This document shows positions 34,942 to 43,688 of a stretch of DNA of 64,000 bases, in pieces. Under the pieces are notes generated by a model that made no database searches, was not told the DNA's origin, and saw only the letters and a list, made by a program, of their open reading frames with translations. The stretch is taken from NCBI GenBank assembly GCA_963762205.1, contig CAVXJZ010000004.1, positions 1 through 64,000 on the forward strand. The letters are read 5' to 3'. This DNA is from VRUE01 sp963762205 (GTDB lineage: Bacteria > Actinomycetota > Thermoleophilia > Solirubrobacterales > 70-9). The number at the start of each line of letters is the position of its first letter. The first letter of the stretch is position 1. A program made the position numbers and the translations under genes.

Positions 34942-35904
34942 TCAGAAGCCGGCGACCAGCTCGCCGACGTTCTCGGATGCGAAGTAGGGCCCGAAGGTGT
35001 GCAGCGCGTCGCGGCTGCGCCCGTAGCTGGTCAGGCCGTTGACGACGGTCCCGTCTTCGATCAGCCAGCCGCCGCCGCTGGCGCCGGGCAGCCAGCGGCA
35101 GCGGATCCTCACCGTCGGCGGGCCGGGGATCCGCCGGGTCGGGCGGTCTTCGCCGGTCGAGGGCGAGCTGCAGTGCTGCAGGCGGCGGGCCCTGCCCGGG
35201 TAGCCGAAGGTCTGGAAGAGCTCCCTGCGACGCCGGTCGAGGCCGATCGCGACCCCGCCGCCGACCGCGTCGGCGACCTGGGCGCCGCCGGCGCTCGGGC
35301 CGACGAGGAAGGCGCCGAGGTCGTAGTTGGGGTTCGCCTCCCGCACCCAGGGCCTGGGGGCGTAGACGTCCGGGCGGCGGGCGACGAAGGAGCCGAAGGG
35401 GGCGACCCCGTCGGTGAAGGCGGGCACGAACATCACGTAGCGCGACCAGGCGCTGGTGCCGCGCCGGCCGCGCGGCCCGGTGTTGACGCAGTGGCCGGCG
35501 GTCAGGACCAGCCGTCGCGTGGGGCTGTCGATCACCGTGCCCGAGCAGTAGCCGCTGCCGCGGCCCTGGCGGATGAAGAGGCGGCCGTTGACGGCGTAGG
35601 GAGGCACGGTCGCGTCGACGACGGGCGCGAAGCTGGCCAGCGCCAGTGGGTTGCCGTCGCGGCGGGAGGCCCGCAGCGGCGGCGTCCGGCGCATGCGTTG
35701 CGGGGTCCAGTAGGCGCGGACGCGGGCCGCTTCGGGGCCGGCCGAGCTCCTATGGGCCCCGGCCCAGCCGGTCTCGGCGGCGGCGGGGGGGTGCAGGCGC
35801 GGCGCGGCCGGCGCCGCCGGGGCGAGGGCGAGCACCGGCGCGACGGCGAGAGCGACGGCCGCGACAACGCCGCGAGGTCCAGCCGGGTGCGCGCGCCGCG
35901 ACAT
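34942..35904 (-). CDS. Secreted V8/trypsin-like serine protease (second copy)
   Basis: 320 residues. Signal peptide GVVAAVALAVAPVLALAPAAPAA, then a ~70-residue pro-like region. Triad: His in LTAGHCV, Asp in NPNYDLGAFLV, Ser in LPGASGGGWL. CSGTVIDSPTRR and the Cys pairs match the protease at 15984-16799, so they are paralogues with the same fold. TATCCT 7 bases upstream of ATG 35904 on the minus strand suggests a leaderless start. Likely extracellular protease; specificity unknown. Confidence 0.85.
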   Translation of the reverse strand: MSRRAHPAGPRGVVAAVALAVAPVLALAPAAPAAPRLHPPAAAETGWAGAHRSSAGPEAARVRAYWTPQRMRRTPPLRASRRDGNPLALASFAPVVDATVPPYAVNGRLFIRQGRGSGYCSGTVIDSPTRRLVLTAGHCVNTGPRGRRGTSAWSRYVMFVPAFTDGVAPFGSFVARRPDVYAPRPWVREANPNYDLGAFLVGPSAGGAQVADAVGGGVAIGLDRRRRELFQTFGYPGRARRLQHCSSPSTGEDRPTRRIPGPPTVRIRCRWLPGASGGGWLIEDGTVVNGLTSYGRSRDALHTFGPYFASENVGELVAGF

Positions 35905-35934
35905 CCGGCAGAGGATAGAGAGGGGAGGGAGCGG

Positions 35935-36650
35935 CTAGACGACCAGCGGGATCACGCAGCGATAGCGCTTGGTGTCTGTGGCGAGTGCGAAATTCGACTC
36001 CGTGCGCTGTAGACGAAACCGTGACCACGCCGTAGACGTCGGGTCCTGAGAACGTTCGTGATGTCGCCGGACCACTCATCGCCTTCGGCCAGCGTCACGT
36101 CCGGCTGCTGCGCGAACGCGGCCAGCTGCAGGGCCTCGGGCAGCGTCCCGCCCTGGGCGGCGCAGGCCGCGGCGGCGACCGGCGCCGTCACCGCCGCTTC
36201 GTTCGCCGAGGTCTGCCAGCAGGCGCCGGCGAAGGGCGTGGTGCCGGCGAGGCAGCCGGCCCCGTGGCCGTTGACCGTGCTCGCGTTCACGGCGTTGACC
36301 GCGTTGACCGCGGTCTGGGCGTCGGTGGCGGTCTGGGCCGTGCCGGCGATGTCGGCGTAGCCGGCGCTCGGCACCTGCCCGAGGCTGCGCTCGTCGATCT
36401 GCGAGCCGGTGATCTGGCCCGAGAGCGCGGTGCGCAGGACACCCGGACGCAGGCGGTTGGCGGGGATCGAGTGGGGCTTCAGCCTGTTGCCGGGAACCGA
36501 GCTCGGCTTCAGCCTGTTGCCGGGCAGGGACTTCACCTTCACGGTGCGGCCGTTGATCCTGCCGCCGGCGTAGGCGCTGCCGGCGAGCGCGGCGACCAGA
36601 GCGATCAGGGCGACGATCGCCGCCGGCGTCGGACGAAACCCCTGCCTCAT
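35935..36650 (-). CDS. Exported protein with NRLKP repeats (frameshifted at end)
   Basis: From ATG 36650. One N-terminal helix (AAIVALIALVAALAGSAYAG), then short repeats PGNRLKPSSVPGNRLKPHSI followed by PANRLRPG, an Ala/Thr/Asn-rich stretch (TAQTATDAQTAVNAVNAVNA), then a C-terminal globular domain with paired Cys (GCLAGTTPFAGACWQ). Corrections near 36050 and 36010 give EWSGDITNV..GPDVYGVVTV and the end NFALATDTKRYRCVIPLVV with stop at 35935-35937. This architecture recurs in Solirubrobacterales secreted proteins; function unknown. Confidence 0.65.
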
Positions 36651-36802
36651 GTTCTTTCCCCCAGGGTCGAGTTTGCGAGCGGGCGCACGGTAGGCGGCAA
36701 ATGCTCGGCGCGCACCGAGCGGTGGACGTGAATCCGGCGGTTTGGCGCCGCCCTCTCGGATATGAGCGCGAGTGTCTCCCCGCCGGCCGGCCCCCGGGCG
36801 GG

Positions 36803-36808
36803 TAGACT
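36803..36808 (+). promoter_or_regulatory. -10 box of the B12 riboswitch transcript
   Basis: TAGACT just upstream of the riboswitch. By analogy with the leaderless genes, transcription would start near 36815. Confidence 0.45.
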
Positions 36809-36815
36809 CGCCCCC

Positions 36816-36985
36816 GATAACGGTCGGTGGTCAAGGGAAGTCCGGTGAGAAGCCGGCGCGGTCCCGCCACTGTGACCGGGTCAAGGAGGTCGCGGGCGCC
36901 CGTTGCGGGCGCCAGCCACTGGGTCGCCTCGGGCGCCCCGGGAAGGCGCGGCAGTCCATTCCCGGAAGCCAGGAGACCTGTCCCC
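36816..36985 (+). ncRNA. Cobalamin (B12) riboswitch
   Basis: Contains the conserved cobalamin-aptamer blocks in order: GGTGGTCAAGGGAAGTCCGG, TGAGAAGCCGGCGCGGTC, CCGCCACTGTGACCGGG, a second AGCCACTGG, GGGAAGG, and the B12 box AGCCAGGAGACC near 36967-36978. It precedes, on the same strand, two DUF4430 genes and ECF transporter genes, all expected to be repressed when cobalamin is plentiful. ATG 37024 lies about 40 bases after the B12 box, suggesting control of translation or termination. Confidence 0.92.
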
Positions 36986-37023
36986 GGCCAGCCATGACAA
37001 CCCTCGAGGAAAGGGCGGCTTCA

Positions 37024-37759
37024 ATGCCAATACTCGTTCCATTACGGCTGGCGGCCGCGTGCGCGCCGGCCCTGCTGATGCTCATCTCGATCACCGCGAC
37101 GGCCTCCGCCAGGAAGGTCGAGGCCGACCTCCGCGTCACGGCGGGCGGCAAGGTGCTCGCCGAACGGACCCTGAGGACGGGGCCGGCGAGGATCCCCACC
37201 AGCCGCAGGGCGACCTGCTTCGGCCCGGGGACCGGTGGCAGCGGCAGTTCGAAGCGCGTCGGCGCCCCGACCGCGCTCGGCCTGCTGGCCCAGGCGGCGA
37301 ACCGGACCAGGGCCCTGAGCCCGCTGCGGATCACCGACGCCTTCAGCTTCGGCCTCGGCGTCTGCGGGATCGGCGGCCAACACGCCACGAGCAGGCTCTC
37401 CTGGTACCTGAAGGTGAACCACGAGAACCCCGAACTGGGCGGCGAGGCCGTCAGGCTGAAGCCCGGCGACGAGGTGCTCTGGGCGCTGGCCGCCTTCCCC
37501 TATCCGGACGAGCTGGTCCTCCAGGCCCCGCGGAGGGCGGCGGCGGGGACCCCGTTCGCGGTCCGCGTCCTCTCCTACGACGACAAGGGCAGGCGCCGGC
37601 CGGTCAGGGGCGCGCGGGTGACCGGCGCCGCCGGGCCGACCAACGCCAGGGGCAGGACCACCGTTACCGTCGGCGGCCCGACGGAGCCTGCGGGCCAGGC
37701 ACGGCAGGGACATCCCGTCCAACGGGGCGGGGGTGTGCGTCGCCGGGTCCTGCCCCTGA
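37024..37759 (+). CDS. Exported DUF4430 (transcobalamin C-terminal-like) protein 1, frameshifted
   Basis: Signal peptide RLAAACAPALLMLISITATA-SA. DUF4430 pattern: TALGLLAQAANRTRALSPLR (helix), FSFGLGVCGIGGQ, SWYLKVNHENPELGGEAVRL and KPGDEVLWALAAFPYP, i.e. the W-Y-x-x-V-N..G....L..GD.V.W core. An Ig-like segment with FAVRVLSYDDKGRRRPVRGA follows. The present frame ends at 37773, but a shift near 37680 restores LRARHGRDIPSNGAGVCVAG and a TGA at 37757-37759, a typical ending for this kind of protein. First gene after the B12 riboswitch. ATG 36994 is also in frame. Probably binds cobalamin or a precursor outside the cell (inference from family and context). Confidence 0.75.
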
Positions 37760-37769
37760 GGCGGTCCCG

Positions 37770-38705
37770 ATGAGCCCCGGCCCGCGTCCGGCGATCGCGA
37801 CCGCGCTGCTTCTCGCGGCGCTCGCGGTCGCCGGTTGCGGCCTCGGGCCGGGTGAGGACCTCGGCGAGGTCGGCCTCACCGTCACCCGCGACTACGGGGC
37901 CGGGCCGGTCCTCGAGCCGCGCTCCGACGCGGTCACGGAGTCGGACACGGTGATGCGGGTGCTCGATCGCGACGCCGAGATCTCGACCCGCTACGGCGGT
38001 GGCTTCGTGCAGTCGATCGAGGGGATCGAGGGTGAGGAGTCGCCCGGCTCTCCCCACGACTGGTTCTTCTACGTGAACGGGGTCGAGTCGACGGTCGGCG
38101 CCGCCGACCACCCGCTGCGCGGCGGCGAGGCGATCTGGTGGGACTACCGCGACTGGGGCGCGGCGATGCGGGTGCCGGCCGTGGTCGGCTCCTGGCCGCA
38201 GCCCTTCGCCGGCGGCTACGACGGCCGGCGGCGCCCGGTCGCGATCGAGTGCCGCGGCGGCGGTGCGGCCTGCGGGCTGGTGCGGGACAGGCTGAGGCGG
38301 GCGGGAGCCGAGCCGGTGGCGTCCGGCGAGGGCGCGATCAGGGTCCTGGTCGGCCCCTGGGGGCGGCTCGTGGAGGACCCCGCCGCGGCGCAGATCGGGC
38401 GCGGGCCGGAGCTGAGCGGCGTCTTCGCGACCCTGAGCGCGGGGCCCGGCTGCCGGCTCGAGGGGCTCGACGAAAGCGGCCGGGTGGCCGCCCGATTCGG
38501 CGCCGGCGCCGGCCTGGTCGCCGCGACCCGGCGCTACGAAGCGCCGCCGGTCTGGGTCGTCAGCGGCTGCGACGGGGCCGGGGTCGCCGCCGCCGCCCGC
38601 CTGCTCGACGCCGCCGACCTGCGCGACAGATACGCCGTCGCGGTCCGGGGCGGGGGAGGCGCGCCGGTGCGGCTGCCGCTCGCCGGCGAGGAGGCCGCGA
38701 GTTGA
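37770..38705 (+). CDS. DUF4430 lipoprotein 2 (putative cobalamin-binding)
   Basis: 311 residues. Lipoprotein signal with lipobox LAVAGC (Cys ~22). DUF4430 domain at about 35-130: VTRDYGAGPVLEP, DTVMRVLDRDAEISTRYGGG, FVQSIEGIEGEESPGSPHDW, FFYVNGVESTVGAADHPLRG, GEAIWWDYRDWG. This is the complete transcobalamin-C-terminal-like pattern. The remaining ~180 residues are an unassigned domain (WPQPFAGGYDGRRRPVAIEC..). Anchored outside the membrane next to the ECF transporter encoded downstream. The stop overlaps the TTG start of the T component. Ligand is inferred from the riboswitch. Confidence 0.85.
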   Translation: MSPGPRPAIATALLLAALAVAGCGLGPGEDLGEVGLTVTRDYGAGPVLEPRSDAVTESDTVMRVLDRDAEISTRYGGGFVQSIEGIEGEESPGSPHDWFFYVNGVESTVGAADHPLRGGEAIWWDYRDWGAAMRVPAVVGSWPQPFAGGYDGRRRPVAIECRGGGAACGLVRDRLRRAGAEPVASGEGAIRVLVGPWGRLVEDPAAAQIGRGPELSGVFATLSAGPGCRLEGLDESGRVAARFGAGAGLVAATRRYEAPPVWVVSGCDGAGVAAAARLLDAADLRDRYAVAVRGGGGAPVRLPLAGEEAAS

Positions 38706-39565
38706 GGTCGCCGCTCGCCTACACGCCGAGGCCGCTGCCGCTGCAGAGGGCCTCGCCCGGCGCGGCGGTCGCCTATCTCGGCGCCCTGGTCGCGATCGCC
38801 TTCGTCTTCTCGAGCCCCCTCGTCCTGGTCGCGGTCGGGGTGGCGGCGACCGTCGCCGGCTGTTTGGCGGGCGCCGGCCGCGCCGTCCGGGCCGCGCTGC
38901 GGATGGGCCTGGCGCTCGCGCTGCTGATCGTCGTCGTCAACGCGATCGTCGTCAGCCGTGGCGAGACGGTCCTCGCCCGGCTCGGCGAGTGGCCGCTGCT
39001 CGGTCGCGTCGACGTGACCGCGGAGGCGATCGCCGAAGGGGCGGTGCTCGGCCTGCGCGCCGCCGCGGTGATGGTCGCCTTCGCCGTCTACTCGGCCTGC
39101 GTGGACCCCGACCGCGTGCTGCGCTCGCTGCGGCCGCTGGCCGGGCGCTCGGCGCTGACCGCGACCCTGGTCTCGCGCCTGGTCCCGGTCGCCGCCGCCG
39201 ACGCCGGGCGATTGCGGGACGCAGCGCGGCTGCGTGGGCCGGGCGCCGCACCGGTCGGTCGCGCGTCGCTGGCCCGCCGCCTGCTCGCCGGCTCCCTCGA
39301 CCGGGCGGTCGACGTCGCCGCCACCGTCGAGCTGCGCGGCTACGGCCTGCCGGGCCGGCGGCGACCGGGGCGGGTGCCGCGCTCGCGCTACGACGGGCGC
39401 TTCTACGCCGCCGGGCTTGCCCTGCTCGCCCTGGCGATCGGCTTCTCGGCCCTCGGCGCCGGCGGATTCGACGCCTACCCCTCGGTCGAGCTCGGCCTCG
39501 CCCCGGCGACGTTCGCCCTCTCGCTGGCGGTCGCCGCCGCCGGACTGGTGCCCCGCCGTGGCTGA
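38702..39565 (+). CDS. ECF transporter T component (transmembrane coupling protein)
   Basis: 287 residues from TTG 38702. Hydrophobic helices VAYLGALVAIAFVFSSPLVL, VAATVAGCLAGAG, MGLALALLIVVVNAIVV, EGAVLGLRAAAVMVAFAVYS and two near the C-terminus. T-component features: DPDRVLRSLRPLAGRSALTA and the two coupling motifs in the cytosolic helices, RDAARLRG and VELRGYGLPG (Ala-Arg-Gly type). Couples ATP hydrolysis to S-component toppling. It overlaps its neighbours on both sides, so it is in one operon. Confidence 0.88.
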   Translation: MRSPLAYTPRPLPLQRASPGAAVAYLGALVAIAFVFSSPLVLVAVGVAATVAGCLAGAGRAVRAALRMGLALALLIVVVNAIVVSRGETVLARLGEWPLLGRVDVTAEAIAEGAVLGLRAAAVMVAFAVYSACVDPDRVLRSLRPLAGRSALTATLVSRLVPVAAADAGRLRDAARLRGPGAAPVGRASLARRLLAGSLDRAVDVAATVELRGYGLPGRRRPGRVPRSRYDGRFYAAGLALLALAIGFSALGAGGFDAYPSVELGLAPATFALSLAVAAAGLVPRRG

Positions 39566-41250
39566 GGCGCCGCCCCTGCTCGGCGCGGCCCCGGCGCTCT
39601 CGGTGGCCGGCCTCACCTACTCGTACCCGGACGCCCCGGCGCCGGCGCTGCACGGGGTCTCGCTCGAGATCGGGGCGGGCGAGTTCGTCCTGCTCGCGGG
39701 CCGCTCCGCCGGCGGTAAGTCGACCCTGCTGAGGGCCGCCTGCGGCCTCGTGCCGCACTTCCACGGCGGCGAGATCGAGGGCCGCGTCGAGACCGGCGGC
39801 CTCGACGCGATCGCATCCGGGCCGGCCCAACTCGCGGCGGTCGTCGGCTACCTCGCCCAGGACCCCGAGTCCCAGGTCGTCTCGACCACGGTCGCCGCCG
39901 AGGTCGGCCTGCCGCTGGAGATGCGCGGCGAGCCGCCCTCCGCCCGGGCCCGCGCGGTCGAGGAGGTCGCCCTGGCGCTGGCGATCCCGCATCTGCTCGA
40001 GCGCACCGTCGACAGCCTCTCCGGGGGGGAGCTGCAGCGCGTCGCCCTCGCCGCCGCCCTCGTCACCCGGCCGCGCCTCGTCCTCCTCGACGAGCCGACC
40101 TCGCAGCTCGACCCGGTCGCCGGCGACGAGCTGATCTGGCTCCTGCGCCGCCTCAACGAGGAGTGGGGCGTCTCCGTCCTGCTCGCCGAACACCGCCTCG
40201 AGCGCTGTCTGGCCGCCGCCGACCGGGTGGTCGCGATGGCCGCCGGCGCGGTCGCCTTCGACGGCCCTCCGCGCGACTTCCTGGCCTGGGCGAGCACCCA
40301 CGACACGGCGCTCAAGACGCCGGGCGCGCGCCTCTTCTCCCTGGCCGGGATCGAACCGCTTCCGATCGGCGTGCGCGACGCGCGGCGGACGCTTGCCGCG
40401 AAGGGGCTCTCGACCACCTCCTCTCTCAAACTCTTCGGTGGGGCGGGGGAGGCCGTCCGAGTCGGGATCGGCGAAAAGTTACAAGCCGTTCGGAGGAGGT
40501 CGAGAGCCCCTTCGCCGGAGGCGGCGGTCGAAGCTCGCGATCTATGGGTGGAGCTCGAGCGGGACGGGGAGGGGCACGAGGTCCTGAAGGGGATCGAGCT
40601 GGGGATCCGGCCGGGTGAGCGGGTGGCGCTGATGGGGCGCAACGGCGCCGGCAAGAGCACGCTGCTGAGGACGGCCGCCGGCCTGGTCGAGCCGGTCAGG
40701 GGCGGGGTCGAGGTGCCGGCGGGAATGGCGCTGCTGACCCAGAGCCCCGGCGACTACCTGGTCCGCGAGCGGATCGGCGACGAGCTGCCGGGAGCGCGGG
40801 GGGAGGCGGCGCTGCGCGCCGTGGGGCTCGCCCACGCCATCGACGCCGACCCGCGCGAGCTCTCCGGCGGGGAGCGGCAGCGGCTGGCCCTGGCGATCGC
40901 CCTCGCGGGCCGCATCGAGGGCGAGGCGCCACCCGGCCTGGTCGGGCTCGACGAGCCGACGCGGGGCATGGACCGCTCCCGCAAATCCGACCTGGTCGAG
41001 CTGATCGAGGGCCTCGCCCGCGGCGGCGCCGCGGTCGTCGTCGCCACCCACGACGTCGAGTTCGCGGCTTCCTTCGCGCGAGCGCGTCGTCCTGCTCGGC
41101 GACGGCGTCGTCGTCGCCGACGGCCCGGCCGAGGAGATCCTCTCCGGAGGCTGGTACTTCGCCACCGAAGTGGCCCGGGTCCTCGACATCCCGGGCGTCG
41201 TCAGCCCCGAGCAGGGGGCGGAGCGCCTGCGGCGCGAGGAAGGGGCGTGA
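39558..41250 (+). CDS. ECF transporter double ATPase (A-A' fusion), frameshifted near end
   Basis: About 563 residues with two ABC domains. First: Walker A GRSAGGKST, signature LSGGELQRVALAAAL, Walker B LVLLDEPTSQLD, His in LLAEHRLE. Second: GRNGAGKST, LSGGERQRLALAIAL, LVGLDEPTRGMD, VVATHDVEF. An extra G near 41082 breaks the frame; removing it gives AASFAERVVLLGDGVVVADG and the stop at 41248-41250, which overlaps the ATG of the S component. The linker between the domains (residues ~281-320) is built by a 118-bp inverted-repeat element (40398-40515). GTG 39558 overlaps the T-component end. Confidence 0.87.
40398..40515. repeat. 118-bp element with 18-bp perfect terminal inverted repeats
   Basis: GCGAAGGGGCTCTCGACC at 40398-40415 and its exact complement at 40498-40515. 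Contained within the ECF ATPase gene, in the inter-domain linker, with the frame kept open. MITE-like in shape; no clear target-site duplication. Confidence 0.6.
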
Positions 41251-43133
41251 TGTCCTGGGAGCTGGCCAGCTTCCTGATCCTCGGCGCGGTCCTGCTCGCC
41301 GGCTTCGCCTGGTACGAGCGCTCGCGCCCGCCCGCCCAGGTCGTCGCCCTGGTCGCCGCCCTGGCGGCGCTGGCGATCGCCGGCCGGATCGCCTTCGCCG
41401 CCTTTCCCAACGTCAAGCCGACCACCGACATCGTCGTCTTCTCCGGCTACGCGCTGGGCGGCGCCCCCGGCTTCGCCGTCGGCGCCCTCACCGCGCTGGT
41501 CTCCAACTTCTGGTTCGGGCAGGGGCCCTGGACGCCGTGGCAGATGGCCGGTTGGGGGATGTGCGGGCTGATCGGCGCGACGCTGGCCGCCCTCGGGGGC
41601 CGCAACGTCGGGCGCCTGACGCTCGCCGCGGTCTGCGGATTCGCCGGGATCGCCTACGGCGCCCTGCTCAATTTCTCGCTGATGGCAACATATGGAGGTG
41701 ATCTCACGCTCGAGCACTTCCTCGTCCTGGAGTCGCGCGCGGTGCCCTTCGACGCCGCACACGCGGTCGGCAACGTCGTTTTCGCCCTCGTCGCGGGGCC
41801 GGCGATGATCCGCATGCTCTCCCGATTCCGGATGCGCTTCGAATGGCGCGCGCCGGCTCTTGCCGCAACCCTGCTCCTCGCCCTGGCGATGGCGACGACG
41901 CTGCCGGCGACGGCGGACGCGGCGAGCAGCTCGAGGGCGGCCTCCTGGCTGGCCTCGGTCCAGAACTCCGACGGCGGCTTCGGCGACTCGCCCGGCGACG
42001 GCTCGAGCGCCTCGACCACCGCCTGGGTGATGCTCGGCCTCGAGGCCGCCGGGCGCAACCCGCTCGACGTCAAGCGTGGCGGCAACTCCGCCGTCGACTA
42101 CCTGCGCTCCAACGTCGGCGAGCTGAGCAGCAGCGGCGACTTCGCGCGGACGATCCTGGCCCTCGAGGGGGCGGGCCTGGGCCCGCGCTCGTTCGGCGGC
42201 CGCAACCTCGTCTCGGCGCTGCTCAAGCGCCGGCGCAGCGACGGCTCCTACAACGGCTGGCCGGGCAGCACGGCGTTCGCGATCGTCGCCCTGCGCGCCG
42301 CCGGCGCAACCGGCAGCCTCGAGGCCTCGCTCTCCTGGCTGGGCGGGGCCCAGAACGGCGACGGCGGCTGGGGTGACCTGCCCGACGGCCCCAGCAACGC
42401 CGACGTGACCGGGGCCGCGATGCAGGCGATGCCCAGCTCGAAGGCGGCCAATCAGGGCCTGACCTACCTGCGCAAGCACCAGCGCGGCGACGGCGGCTTC
42501 GTCACCGGCGGCAACGGCGCCGTCAACAGCCAGTCGACCGCCTGGGCGATCCAGGGCATGATCGCGGTCGGCACCGACCCCGACTCGGTCAGGTCGGGCG
42601 GCAACAGCGGCCCCGACTACCTCACCGGGCTGCAGCAGAGCGACGGCCGCTTCCGCTACTCGAGCTCCAGCAACCAGACCTCCGTCTGGGTCACCGGCGA
42701 GGTCCTGGTCGCCGCCGCCGGCGAGGACTTCCCGGTCGCGGTCGCGCCGCGGGCGCCGCAGCCGGCCGCGACCCCGCCCTCGCCGACGCTGCCGCCGGTC
42801 CCGATCCCGGGCGTGACGACGCCGCCCGCCGCGCCGGTGCCGGCGATCCCCGGCGGCTCGGGCGGTTCGACGGGCTCCGGCGGCGGTTCGGGACACGCCG
42901 GCCCGCTGATCCCGGGCGCGAACGCGCCGCCGGTCGGCGGGTCCGGCGCGATCACGCCGCCCTCGATTCCCTCCGAAGGGCCCGACGCGCTGACCGAAGC
43001 CTCCCCGGCGAGCGCCGTCGAGCCCGACCCCGACGACCCGGCCTCGCCCTGGATACCGATCGGCATCGGCGTCGGCGTCGGCCTGATCGCTCTGGTCGTG
43101 CCGCTCGCCCTCGGCCGGCGCTACTCCTGGTAG
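41250..43133 (+). CDS. ECF S component fused to extracellular alpha/alpha-toroid (prenyltransferase-like) domain
   Basis: 627 residues. Residues 1-195: about six helices of an ECF substrate-binding (S) component (FSGYALGGAPGFAVGALTAL, WTPWQMAGWGMCGLIGATLA). Residues ~196-225: a further helix or signal-like segment (APALAATLLLALAMATTLPA-TADA). Residues ~225-490: five QNxDGGFG-type terpenoid-cyclase/prenyltransferase repeats (ASVQNSDGGFGDSPGDGSS, SWLGGAQNGDGGWG, HQRGDGGFVTGG), the alpha/alpha-toroid fold also used by intrinsic factor. Then a Pro/Gly linker and a C-terminal anchor helix (IPIGIGVGVGLIALVVPLAL). An internal start near 41833 could alternatively make the toroid a separate protein. 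Last gene of the B12-controlled operon; substrate inferred as cobalamin or a related corrinoid. Confidence 0.85.
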   Translation: MSWELASFLILGAVLLAGFAWYERSRPPAQVVALVAALAALAIAGRIAFAAFPNVKPTTDIVVFSGYALGGAPGFAVGALTALVSNFWFGQGPWTPWQMAGWGMCGLIGATLAALGGRNVGRLTLAAVCGFAGIAYGALLNFSLMATYGGDLTLEHFLVLESRAVPFDAAHAVGNVVFALVAGPAMIRMLSRFRMRFEWRAPALAATLLLALAMATTLPATADAASSSRAASWLASVQNSDGGFGDSPGDGSSASTTAWVMLGLEAAGRNPLDVKRGGNSAVDYLRSNVGELSSSGDFARTILALEGAGLGPRSFGGRNLVSALLKRRRSDGSYNGWPGSTAFAIVALRAAGATGSLEASLSWLGGAQNGDGGWGDLPDGPSNADVTGAAMQAMPSSKAANQGLTYLRKHQRGDGGFVTGGNGAVNSQSTAWAIQGMIAVGTDPDSVRSGGNSGPDYLTGLQQSDGRFRYSSSSNQTSVWVTGEVLVAAAGEDFPVAVAPRAPQPAATPPSPTLPPVPIPGVTTPPAAPVPAIPGGSGGSTGSGGGSGHAGPLIPGANAPPVGGSGAITPPSIPSEGPDALTEASPASAVEPDPDDPASPWIPIGIGVGVGLIALVVPLALGRRYSW

Positions 43134-43175
43134 CGGGGGCGGCGCCGCCCCCGTGGACGGCTATGTTGCAGATCG

Positions 43176-43688
43176 ATGGACGTGGAGACCGCGATCAGGA
43201 CGCGCCGCACCCATAAGGCCTTCGCCCCCGAGCCGCTCCCTCGGGAGGAGGTCGAGGAGCTGCTCGAGCTGGCGCGCTGGGCGCCCAACCACCACCTGAC
43301 CGTCCCCTGGCGCTTCCGGGTGATCGGCCCGCAGGCGCTCGAGCGCCTCAAGCGCGCCGCCGGCCCGGAGGGCGCCGCGAAGCTCGCCCGCGCCCCGACC
43401 CTGATCGTCGCCTCCTCGGCGCTCGGCGGCGACCCGGTCCAGGACGAGGAGGACCTGCACGCCACCGCCGTCGCCTCCTACATCGTCCTGCTCGCCGCGC
43501 ACGCCCGCGGGCACGCCGGCTACTGGCGCACGCCGGCGCTGCTGCGCGAGCCGGAGGGCAGGGCCGCCGTCGGCCTGCCGGCGGAGGAGCGCTTCGTCGG
43601 CCTCCTCCACCTCGGGCCCCCGCGCCAGGAGGCGAGGCCGGCCCCGGACCGCCCGCCGCCCGACCAGACCGCGATCTACCTCGACTGA
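43176..43688 (+). CDS. Nitroreductase family protein
   Basis: 170 residues. FMN-binding N-terminus AIRTRRTHKAFAPEPLPREE then LLELARWAPNHHLTVPWRFR, as in YdjA-like small nitroreductases; C-terminus FVGLLHLGPPRQEARPAP. Uses FMN and NAD(P)H to reduce nitro groups or quinones, physiological substrate unknown. BluB was considered because of the adjacent B12 operon, but the protein is too short and lacks the BluB pattern. Its own -10-like TATGTT is 8 bases upstream, and the stop overlaps the glpD start. Confidence 0.85.
   Translation: MDVETAIRTRRTHKAFAPEPLPREEVEELLELARWAPNHHLTVPWRFRVIGPQALERLKRAAGPEGAAKLARAPTLIVASSALGGDPVQDEEDLHATAVASYIVLLAAHARGHAGYWRTPALLREPEGRAAVGLPAEERFVGLLHLGPPRQEARPAPDRPPPDQTAIYLD

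Noticed and set aside
40542..42896. 784-codon minus-strand ORF opposite the ECF genes
   Set aside because: Shadow of genes with complete ABC and toroid motifs; no recognisable protein features.
39234..43133. Single 1299-residue protein joining the ATPase and S component
   Set aside because: Produced by an extra base near 41082; correcting it gives a normal ATPase end with stop overlapping the S-component ATG.
43176..43688. BluB (DMB synthase) next to the B12 operon
   Set aside because: Sequence fits small YdjA-like nitroreductases; too short and without the BluB pattern, and it has its own promoter-like box.
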